A stretch of DNA of 55,623 bases from an uncultured Eubacterium sp. (lineage in GTDB: Bacteria; Bacillota; Clostridia; Lachnospirales; Lachnospiraceae): positions 1 through 55,623 of the forward strand of contig CAJOMD010000003.1 of the NCBI GenBank assembly GCA_905235555.1, written 5' to 3'. Shown here one piece after another: positions 34,650 through 42,800 of this stretch. A program made the position numbers and the translations under genes. Numbering within the stretch: the stretch's first letter is position 1; each line of letters opens with the position of its first letter. The notes below the pieces were generated by a model. That model saw only the letters and a program-made list of their open reading frames with translations, did not search any database and was not told where the DNA came from.

Positions 34650-35204
34650 TTAAACTGTCATTATTTCGTCTGATTTAGCCTTAACAGTTTCATCCACTTG
34701 CTTAACATAGTTATCTGTAGATTTTTGTAAATCATCCTCAAAGTCAGCCACTTGATCTTCAGGTGCGCCATCTGCTTTACCCTTCTTCTTGATGTGATCC
34801 ATTCCGTCACGTCTGATATTTCTAATAGCTACCTTAGCATTCTCGCCTAACTTCTTTACATCTTTAACCAAGTCTTTTCTGCGCTCCTCTGTAAGCTCAG
34901 GAAAAACTAGTCTGATAACCTTACCGTCGTTAGTTGGGTTAATACCAATCTCAGCTTCATTGATAGCGTGCTCAATCTCTTTAAGCATTGAAGCATCCCA
35001 TGGCTGAATAGCAATAATTCTGGACTCAGGAACAGAAACGTTACCGACCTGTGCTAGAGGTGTAGGTGTTCCATAGTAATCTACCTTTATCCCATCCAAA
35101 ATATGTGGGTTAGCACGACCCGCTCTTATCTGTGTAAGTTCACCCTTTAAGTTCTCAAGTGACTTCTCCATTTTCTCTACATGTTTATCAAGTATCTCTT
35201 GCAT
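34650..35204 (-). CDS. frr: Ribosome recycling factor
   Basis: Splits post-termination ribosomes together with EF-G. With the second of two close ATG codons as start, the protein has 184 residues; it is preferred because GGAGG lies eight bases before it and only two bases before the first. Blocks 'LTQIRAGRANPHILDGI', 'VPESRIIAIQPWD', 'INPTNDGKVIRLVFPELTEERR' (continuous) and 'RNIRRDGMDHIKK' are characteristic. It follows pyrH by 75 nt in the standard pyrH-frr pairing. Confidence 0.97.
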   Translation of the reverse strand: MQEILDKHVEKMEKSLENLKGELTQIRAGRANPHILDGIKVDYYGTPTPLAQVGNVSVPESRIIAIQPWDASMLKEIEHAINEAEIGINPTNDGKVIRLVFPELTEERRKDLVKDVKKLGENAKVAIRNIRRDGMDHIKKKGKADGAPEDQVADFEDDLQKSTDNYVKQVDETVKAKSDEIMTV

Positions 35205-35279
35205 AATCATTTCCTCCGTTAATAATACTTATTCCGTGATACTGTTTTTCACAACAATTAAATTTCTATTTCCTATTAC

Positions 35280-35975
35280 TTAAACTGTAATTTTTGTACC
35301 TAAATCTTCACCTGCTACCACTCTCTCAATGCTGTTCTCCTCATTTAATCCAAAGAGAATCATTGGCATCTTATTTTCAAGAGCAAGTACTGACGCTGCC
35401 AAGTCAATAACTCCAAGTCTATCATCCACCACTTTAGAAATAGGAAGTTCATCGTACTTCTTGGCATCTGAATTCACATTAGGATCCGAATCGTAAACTC
35501 CGTCCACTGCCTTTGCACCCAAAATGCAATCAGCTTCTATTTCAATAGCACGTAGCACCATAGTCATATCTGTGGAGAAGTATGGATGTCCAGTGCCTCC
35601 GGCAAAGAATACCACCTTTCCAGCCTCTAAATCTGAAACCGCTGCGTCTTTTGAGAACAACTTAGTCCAAGTGCCACAGGCAAATGGTGTGTAAACATCT
35701 GTGCCCATACCCTCAGTTCTGAAAATTTCTGACACATACATACAGTTCATAATAGTAGCAAGCATTCCAATTCCATCAGCTTTAGGTCTGTCAATCTTGT
35801 TAGATGTTCTACCTCTCCAGAAGTTTCCGCCGCCTATCACTATAGCTACCTGTACTCCTTTGTCTACGATTTTTTTAACCTGCTTAGCCACAGCCACACA
35901 AGTATCTTCGTCAAAGCCCTGGCCCTTATCTCCAGCCAAAGCTTCTCCGCTCAATTTAAGTAAAACTCTCTTCAT
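35280..35975 (-). CDS. pyrH: UMP kinase
   Basis: Phosphorylates UMP to UDP; hexameric, amino-acid-kinase fold, feedback-controlled by UTP. With the ATG at 35973-35975 (AAAGGA seven bases upstream) the protein has 231 residues and starts 'KRVLLKLSGEALAGDKGQGFD', the family start in one continuous stretch. 'VIGGGNFWRGR' and the later 'FFAGGTGHPYFSTDM' complete the picture. A longer frame starting eight codons earlier has no ribosome binding site. It heads the pyrH-frr-uppS-cdsA-dxr-rseP-ispG-polC order. Confidence 0.96.
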   Translation of the reverse strand: MKRVLLKLSGEALAGDKGQGFDEDTCVAVAKQVKKIVDKGVQVAIVIGGGNFWRGRTSNKIDRPKADGIGMLATIMNCMYVSEIFRTEGMGTDVYTPFACGTWTKLFSKDAAVSDLEAGKVVFFAGGTGHPYFSTDMTMVLRAIEIEADCILGAKAVDGVYDSDPNVNSDAKKYDELPISKVVDDRLGVIDLAASVLALENKMPMILFGLNEENSIERVVAGEDLGTKITV

Positions 35976-36009
35976 AATCGTTCCTTTCAAGTACCTCAAT
36001 TTAGATAAA

Positions 36010-36018
36010 ATTATACCA
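36010..36018 (-). promoter_or_regulatory. pyrH: Extended -10 promoter for pyrH
   Basis: Minus-strand TGG-TATAAT between the CotH gene and pyrH, in the context ATATGGTATAAT also found before the ABC fusion gene; no good -35 box. Predicted start near 36003, 28 nt before the ATG. Confidence 0.5.
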
Positions 36019-36029
36019 TATATTGAAGA

Positions 36030-39000
36030 CTATTTGGCGGTAAATACAATACTTTTTGCACCTTTTGCCTTTAAATATTTCTTGCCTTTCTTCTTAGAAA
36101 TCTTTTTCTTCTTGGTAAACTTAGTGCCGTTTAATTTGTATCTATAATATTTTTTCTTAGCCTTTGTATACTTAGTTCCCGTAAAGGATACACCCTTAAC
36201 TTTGTAGTAAGCAACACTCTTCTTACTAAACTTAGCAACTATGCTTCCACTCTTTTCTTTTAGGTAACCTTTCTTACCCTTAATGTTTCCAACTTTCACT
36301 ACTTTATTGTTTTGGACTGTGTAAACTGCTGCTGCTTTTGCATATTTTTTCTTAGCAACACTATTTGTCACAACTAAAAGTGGCTTAGAACCATTTGTAG
36401 GCATAATAACTGAATAGTACTTTGCACTCTTATCAGCCTTTAGGAATTCTCCGTAAAGTGTAAGCGCATCTTTCTTAACTGTAGGCGTAGGAGGTGTTGG
36501 TGGTGTAGGTGTATCATCTTCCACTATTACCTCAATAAACTTTCTTGAATCATTATACTGAGCCAAAACAAATGTCCTACCGACAGTATTTCCAGTAATA
36601 ATTCCACTGTCTGACATATCAGCTATATCCAAACTTCCTATTATAAACTCTATATCCATAGTATATGGAGCATTTGTTGGTACTAATTTATAATCAATAA
36701 GTTTTGACTCGCCCACTTTTAACTTAATAGGGCCATCTTCAAACTCAACATCCTCCAGTTCTACCGGATAATCTGTTGGCACAACATGAAGAACGAAGCT
36801 CTTCTTAATACCATTGTGAGATGTAAGTGTAATAGTGGTATCTCCCACTTCTTTCAAGTTCACAAATGTTCCAGAATACACATCTTCCACATCCGCTACA
36901 TTTGGATTAGAAGATGTAACCTCGCAATCCTGGAATGTAGCATTAGATGGAGTAACTTGATAACTTATAGAATATGCCGATGCACTAATTGGTACATAAA
37001 CATCATCTGTTCTAACAATTACATCTGTCTCTTTCACCTCTTCCTTTGGCGAAGTAAACTTAGCATAAATAGTCATGTCCTTGTCAAAGTCCATATCAGG
37101 ATTAAACTCATCCTCTGTTCCCTCATAATCTTTGTAATACCAACCTAGGAATGTATACCCTGGCTTTTCAGGATCTGCAGGCAATTCCACCGAATCACCC
37201 TTTAGGACTTTTTGTTCACTTACAACCTGATCATCCACTGTGAATGTAATGGTGTAAGGCGTTGGCTGAATATCATCAATATTCTCATCTACGTAAGCCA
37301 TCTTTCCACTAATCCAATCTTTAAGTCTTTGACGCTCTTTCTCAAATGAGTATGTGTATGGCTCATCCTCTTCACCCCTATGCTCATAGAAACCATTTCT
37401 CTCGATATCATAATACATAGAGTCTCTCAAGCAATTATATAAAGTATCGATATAACCGTCATCAGCTATCATATCATTAAGTTCTGCTTTCATCTGGGCA
37501 TAGTATGCCTTTAAACTTTCAAAGCAAGAATCATTTTGAAGCATTCTAGCATTCCATACCGCATACTGCTGCTGGAATTGATATAGTGGCTCTTCTTCGT
37601 AATCGCATCCAGCCCAAGCTACATAGTCAAAGTCCCAAAGTGGTCCGAAACATAACTTTCCGTTTCTATCTTTATAGAAATATGTACTACCATTCTCATA
37701 AGCATCTCCGTTTTGAGAGAATTCCTGGAACAAATAGTACTTAATCATACTATCAACATCTATCAAATCTGTGTAAGGAGTTCCGTCTTCAGCTTTGTAA
37801 TCTTCGTTATACATAGCCTCCTCACACTTGTTTACATATCCTTGTATATACCCCTTTACTTCGTCAAAGGAAGTCTCAGTATTTTGCCAATCTTCTGCGG
37901 CTGGAGATTCTATCGTAAACGAACTATTTCTATTTGAATTAAAGCAATTCTCGTCTTCTCCTTGCTCTGCACTTAGCAAATATCCTCCAGTTATCTCATC
38001 GTCAGTGAGTTCAGTTTTTGTCTCTGTAAGATCTGGAAGGTCTACTCTGTTCTCACCTAGTCGAACCTGCTCGCTCAAATAATAATTTCCGTAATACTCT
38101 CCATTCATCACCACATCCACTGGCACGCTCTTAGGAGTATATGGCATATTTAGTCTCTCACCTAGCTCATAAGTCATCTTGTTTCTCATCTTTGAGTTAT
38201 CATAGATGTTAGCAAGTAATACCCAATGTTTATTTGCGCCCATTCCAAATAAATCAGACTTTTTATCTAACTTAATCTTGTAAGGTTTCTTATCTGCACT
38301 CCAAGTAGAGTTTCCTCTACCTCTAATATATTCCATATCGTAGCTTCCACTCTGGACATTATCTGAATACTCACCCACATAGCCATTAGGAACACTAATA
38401 TTCATCTTTCCGTGGCACTCTGCTGTATGACGTTCTGATGTATTCATCTCATCTACTGTGCCCTCTTTTTCATCAATATCAAAGCTTACTACCGGAAGAG
38501 AATTCTTTACAAACTCAAAACTCTTAAATGTAACTGAAGCCTCTGCGCTGTCTGTCACAAATGAAAATGCTAGTTTGTGAGTTCCGCTAGTTACGGCTTT
38601 GTCCATAACTACCGCAGACTGCTCCCATTTTTCCTTTTCTGTTACAGGATCTATTCTTCCCTCGCGTCCAATCTCGAACTCAGCCAATGGCTCCACACTG
38701 TTATCAATATAGAATATGATAGATATTGGCTTTCCTGCTGTACGTGTAGCTTCAAATGAAAATCTTCCCACATAGTCTGAGCCAAAATCAAAATCTTTGT
38801 CTATGGTGATTCTGCCTGCAGTCAATTTCTTTTTCTTTCCAGAAAAAACAAGACCTTCTTCGTTCTCGCTTAAAATTCCATCCATTGTGGTTGGAATAGT
38901 AAGCTCCATATCTTTCATCTGTTGTCTTTTAAATTGATCTGGCACTTCCACTCCATCATAGGAGTAGTTCTTTGCTTTTTGATGATTGCTTGCATACACT

Positions 39001-39071
39001 TTTGCATTTGGAATTCCAAAGCCAAAAATCACCGCACAAACTAATAAAACACTTAAAATTCTCTTAAACAT
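36030..39071 (-). CDS. Secreted CotH-kinase-domain protein with Listeria-Bacteroides repeat and Lys-rich C-terminus
   Basis: 1013 residues. Signal peptide: basic start (MFKR), hydrophobic core to about residue 20 and a likely AxA-type cut near 'KVYA'. A beta-rich region (about 60-190) precedes the CotH domain: 'RGRGNSTWSADKKPYKIKL' near 247, 'HWVLLANIYDNSKMRNKM' and 'FGPLWDFDYVAW' near 475, where the conserved Asp pair sits. An InlB B-repeat-type segment ('GYTFLGWYY') lies near 660, then two bacterial Ig-like regions (about 705-880), a Pro-Thr linker (PTPPTPPTPT), and a C-terminal 120 residues rich in Lys/Tyr (KKYYRYKLNG, KKKKISKKKGKKY). CotH-type kinases phosphorylate spore-coat proteins in Bacillus; secreted anaerobe members are often tied to cellulosome or surface structures. 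Its substrate is unknown. It follows tcdA by 11 nt. Confidence 0.88.
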   Translation of the reverse strand: MFKRILSVLLVCAVIFGFGIPNAKVYASNHQKAKNYSYDGVEVPDQFKRQQMKDMELTIPTTMDGILSENEEGLVFSGKKKKLTAGRITIDKDFDFGSDYVGRFSFEATRTAGKPISIIFYIDNSVEPLAEFEIGREGRIDPVTEKEKWEQSAVVMDKAVTSGTHKLAFSFVTDSAEASVTFKSFEFVKNSLPVVSFDIDEKEGTVDEMNTSERHTAECHGKMNISVPNGYVGEYSDNVQSGSYDMEYIRGRGNSTWSADKKPYKIKLDKKSDLFGMGANKHWVLLANIYDNSKMRNKMTYELGERLNMPYTPKSVPVDVVMNGEYYGNYYLSEQVRLGENRVDLPDLTETKTELTDDEITGGYLLSAEQGEDENCFNSNRNSSFTIESPAAEDWQNTETSFDEVKGYIQGYVNKCEEAMYNEDYKAEDGTPYTDLIDVDSMIKYYLFQEFSQNGDAYENGSTYFYKDRNGKLCFGPLWDFDYVAWAGCDYEEEPLYQFQQQYAVWNARMLQNDSCFESLKAYYAQMKAELNDMIADDGYIDTLYNCLRDSMYYDIERNGFYEHRGEEDEPYTYSFEKERQRLKDWISGKMAYVDENIDDIQPTPYTITFTVDDQVVSEQKVLKGDSVELPADPEKPGYTFLGWYYKDYEGTEDEFNPDMDFDKDMTIYAKFTSPKEEVKETDVIVRTDDVYVPISASAYSISYQVTPSNATFQDCEVTSSNPNVADVEDVYSGTFVNLKEVGDTTITLTSHNGIKKSFVLHVVPTDYPVELEDVEFEDGPIKLKVGESKLIDYKLVPTNAPYTMDIEFIIGSLDIADMSDSGIITGNTVGRTFVLAQYNDSRKFIEVIVEDDTPTPPTPPTPTVKKDALTLYGEFLKADKSAKYYSVIMPTNGSKPLLVVTNSVAKKKYAKAAAVYTVQNNKVVKVGNIKGKKGYLKEKSGSIVAKFSKKSVAYYKVKGVSFTGTKYTKAKKKYYRYKLNGTKFTKKKKISKKKGKKYLKAKGAKSIVFTAK

Positions 39072-39082
39072 TTCCCCTCTCC

Positions 39083-39760
39083 TTAACCGATTAAATCTTT
39101 TACTACTTCGGATGCTATAATAAGCCCAACCACACTTGGTACAAACGCCACGCTTCCTGGACTTTTGGCATCCACTTTTATAGGTTGTTCTTTCGAGTAA
39201 ACTACTTTTAAGTCATCAATGCCTCTGTCACGAAGTTCTTTTCTCATCACCTTCGCCAAAGGACACACAGAAGTCTCGCTTATATTTGCCACTTCAAAAC
39301 TAGTTGGATCTAGTTTGTTTCCTGCTCCCATCGAACTAATAATAGGAACATTTGCCTTGTTTGCTGCCTCTATTAGTTGAAGTTTTCCAGTCACTGTATC
39401 TATGGCATCTACCACGTAATCATAGTCTTTAAAATCAAACTGGTCTGCAGTGTCTGGCAAATAAAAAACTTGATGTGTATTTACTGTCACATCAGGGTTT
39501 ATATCAAGTATGCGTTCTTTTGCCACTTCCACTTTTGGCTTTCCAATAGTGGAATGAAGAGCGATAATTTGTCTATTAATATTAGTCTCATCCACCGTGT
39601 CTTTGTCTATTAAATCAAGTGTTCCAACACCAGATCTTGCTAACGCCTCCACAGTAAAACCGCCTACTCCTCCCACGCCAAAGACAGCCACTCTTTTGTT
39701 TTTTAGTATTTCAATATTCTCTTTTCCAAGTAATAATTCCGTTCTCTCAAATATACTCAT
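39083..39760 (-). CDS. tcdA: tRNA threonylcarbamoyladenosine dehydratase (TcdA/CsdL)
   Basis: E1-like ATP-dependent enzyme that dehydrates t6A37 of tRNA to the cyclic form. 225 residues, starting 'IFERTELLLGKENIEIL', with the nucleotide site 'VAVFGVGGVGGFTVEALARSG', 'DKDTVDETNINRQ', the adenylation-site Asp in 'DAIDTVTGKLQLIE', and 'SVCPLAKVMRKELR' containing the conserved Cys region. It differs from ThiF/MoeB by its shorter length and the 'ERTELLLG' start. Its ATG appears to lie within a few bases of the predicted transcription start, and only GGT precedes the codon, so it may be read from a leaderless mRNA. It is followed by the CotH gene. Confidence 0.92.
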   Translation of the reverse strand: MSIFERTELLLGKENIEILKNKRVAVFGVGGVGGFTVEALARSGVGTLDLIDKDTVDETNINRQIIALHSTIGKPKVEVAKERILDINPDVTVNTHQVFYLPDTADQFDFKDYDYVVDAIDTVTGKLQLIEAANKANVPIISSMGAGNKLDPTSFEVANISETSVCPLAKVMRKELRDRGIDDLKVVYSKEQPIKVDAKSPGSVAFVPSVVGLIIASEVVKDLIG

Positions 39761-39769
39761 ACCATATTT

Positions 39770-39798
39770 ATTATATAAAAAAGGGACTTTATTATAAA
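39770..39798 (-). promoter_or_regulatory. tcdA: Possible tcdA promoter overlapping the upstream terminator
   Basis: Minus-strand TTTATA (39793-39798), 17 nt, TATAAT (39770-39775). The predicted start near 39763 is about three bases from the ATG. The -35 box lies inside the GH81 terminator stem. Confidence 0.4.
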
Positions 39799-39805
39799 GT
39801 CCCTT
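39776..39805 (-). terminator. Intrinsic terminator after the GH81 gene
   Basis: Stem AAGGGACTTTA / TAAAGTCCCTT with a 3-nt loop and T runs on both strands; 26 nt past the stop at 39831. Confidence 0.88.
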
Positions 39806-39830
39806 TTTCTTTATTATTCCTTTATTTTAG

Positions 39831-42800
39831 TTATTTAATCTTAACTTTTTTAGGTTTAGATAGAGCGCCAAATACTACCTGTCCGCAGTCTATCTTCTTA
39901 GCCCTTACTCTTGCGTATAATTTTTTCTTGCGTTTAAGTTTCTTAGATTTAATAACTAATTTTGCTTTGTTCTTGTTTATATATTTCTTAACTAGTACTT
40001 TCTTATTCTTCTTTGCATTCTTCTTAGATTTATAAACACGAACCTCGTATCCCTTAACTCCGCTAAGTTTTTTAATCTTAACAGTCAATTTTTTAGCTGA
40101 CTTCTTCTTAGTAGCTTTCTTAACCTTAACCTTAGCTGGTGGAACTGGTTTGCACTTAGCAGTAGGCGCTACTGTTGGTTTACCAGGAGCGGCTGTTGGC
40201 GCTGCTGTCACTGGAGTATTTGTAGTGTCTCCACCAGGTACTGTAGTGTCACCACCTTGCTTTGTAGTAGGCGCTACTGTAGTAGTTGGTTTAGGTTTAG
40301 TAGTTGGTTTTGTATAAACTGGATCGTCTGGATCGTCTTCGTAGTCTGGCTCTGTTACTGGAGGAGCAGGCTCCTCTATTGTAATCTTTGCCGTAATACC
40401 CTTAGACTCGATGTTATCCTTAATAGCTGTAACCTTAACTGTATGTAATCCACCATCTATGTGGTTGTATGTGTATGAACCAGCTGATAGCAAGTGTAGT
40501 CCTACTATCTGGTTATCTACATATACGTTATACATTGAACTAGCACCAAGTGCTGATGAGAAGTTAACTGTAATACTTCCGCCGGCATTGCTTTGAAGCG
40601 CTAATCCCACTGGGTTAGCTGGTAAGTAGCTATCTTTTGAACCAAGTACTGCAATCTCACGAATCTGATATCCGTATGCTCCACCTCTCTGAGTGAAGTT
40701 TATCTTCACGAAGTTAACATCGCCCTGAGTGTAAGCAGCTTTGTTTATCTTGAATTCGTCTGGGTCAGCATATCCACCATCAGTTCTTGTGTAAACTGTC
40801 TGGTAGTTTGTTCCATCATTCGAGAACTGAACATTGAAGCCCTTAGCATATGTTAAATCATTTACATATTTGATTAGTACTTCATCTATGTCTTCAATAT
40901 TTACAGGTTCTTGTAGTTCTAGAGTGGCCATAGCATTATCCTGACCCCAAACTGTCATGTTGTAGTTTCCATCTATATTACCGTCTGTTAACATCTGAGG
41001 GTCTTTACTTCCCTCATCCTTAGGATCAAGCGGTTCTATGGAAGCTTTAGCGTGAAGTGCGAAATTAAGCGAAGTGTTTACATACTTCTTCATTGAACCA
41101 TCATCCACTTCTACAGTATCTACTAGTCCTTCAGAAATTCTGCCGTTGTAGTAAGATACTACTTTCACTTTATGTGTGCCGGCTGTGGCATCTACTGTGC
41201 CTTCACCTGCACCTCTTAGGTCAGTCACTCTGTTTCCATCTACAAATACAGCATACTGATATCCATCCTGGTTAGGACCAGCTGTGATGTTGTAGTGAAT
41301 CTTAAGTGGTTCATTGCTTGAAGCTTCAAAGTCTGCTGGGTCATCACAAACAGGTACAAATACCGGCTTAGCATTTGAATTGTCTGTAAGAACCGCTACT
41401 TCGCGAATCTGGAATCCCCAGTTCTTATGTCCGTTAAATGTAACCTTAACAAATCTAACTGCATTCATAGCTGGAGCATTATCTATTTCTTCATAGATAA
41501 ATCCAGCCTGTGCATCCTGCCATGTCTTGTTAAAGTTCTCGGCAGTCTTAAATGTAATACCATCTGCTGAGTACTCTACTTTGTAGCTCTCGCAGAATAC
41601 TCCCTGATCATTCTTAAACTGAACCGCTATCTTATTAATATCACTCGGCCTATAATTCGCTCCTAAATCGATAAGCACGCTATCTTGTGTGAGCGCATTA
41701 TTCCAATCGGTTGATACATAGTTGCTATTTAAATTACCGTCAGTCAAAACATCTGTAGTCTGAGACCCTTCGTTCTTGTAAATAGATGAGATAGTAGCAT
41801 CTTTTCCAAGACTTAGGTTAAATCTCTTGTCAGGAACATAATCCTGAACGTTTGCTGGTGGCTGAACTGTCTCGTCTTCGCCAGGTGTGGTTTCGTCTTC
41901 ACCGCCGCCTTCTTCATTACCTAGTTCTAACTCGAAGCCGCCGTTTGTATCAATCTCAAACTGTACTAGTGCTCCTGGTTTAACCTTAACCTTACCAATC
42001 TTTTCATCTGTAGCAGTGTCTACCACATATGTAGTCTTAGTAACTGTAGTTGGGTTCCAAATCTCACCTGTGTATACAGTTTGTCCGTCTTTTTCTTTCT
42101 TGTAAACTGAACCGCTAATAGTCTGACCTGTAATTACATAGTCTGTAGTCTTATATCCAACAGAGTCCATAGCTGTGATAAACCAATATGTGTTTGCTCT
42201 ATCTTCCTTCTGAACTCCATTCACTCCTGCGTTAAATTTTTCAAGAGCCAAGTCTGGATTAGTCTGTGATAAGAATGGCCAAGTAATATGCTGCCATCCT
42301 GTATCGGCTGTAGCGTATGTATCAGCAGTGTGTTGTTCCTGTTCAAGGTATGCTCGAATCTCGTCCTCTGATTTCCCTTGCGCTCTCATCTGGTCTGCCA
42401 CAATCTGTGCATTTATCATTACTTTTTCTTTAGCCTCATTAGTCTCATCAAGTAGACCCTGATAAGCTGCAGCACATTTTTCTTGCTGCATACCATAAGC
42501 CGTTAAGTACTCTGAAATAGGTAGCCACTGAATACCATAAATGTATAGAGGCTGACCGCCAAAGAAAGTACCATAACTATATGATGCTCCGTAAACCTGA
42601 CCAGTTCCCTGGAATGGGAATGTATCTAGCCAGTTATCACCATCGTAATCGAACCAGTACTGTTTTACTGCTTCCATCTCTGTAGTAAATCCGTAAGCAC
42701 CGGCATCGATGTATTTCTGCTGTCTTGAAACTTCGCCCCATAGGTACATTCCAACCCAGCTAAACAATGACTCTGAAGCTGACTCTTGGTTGTTACCATC

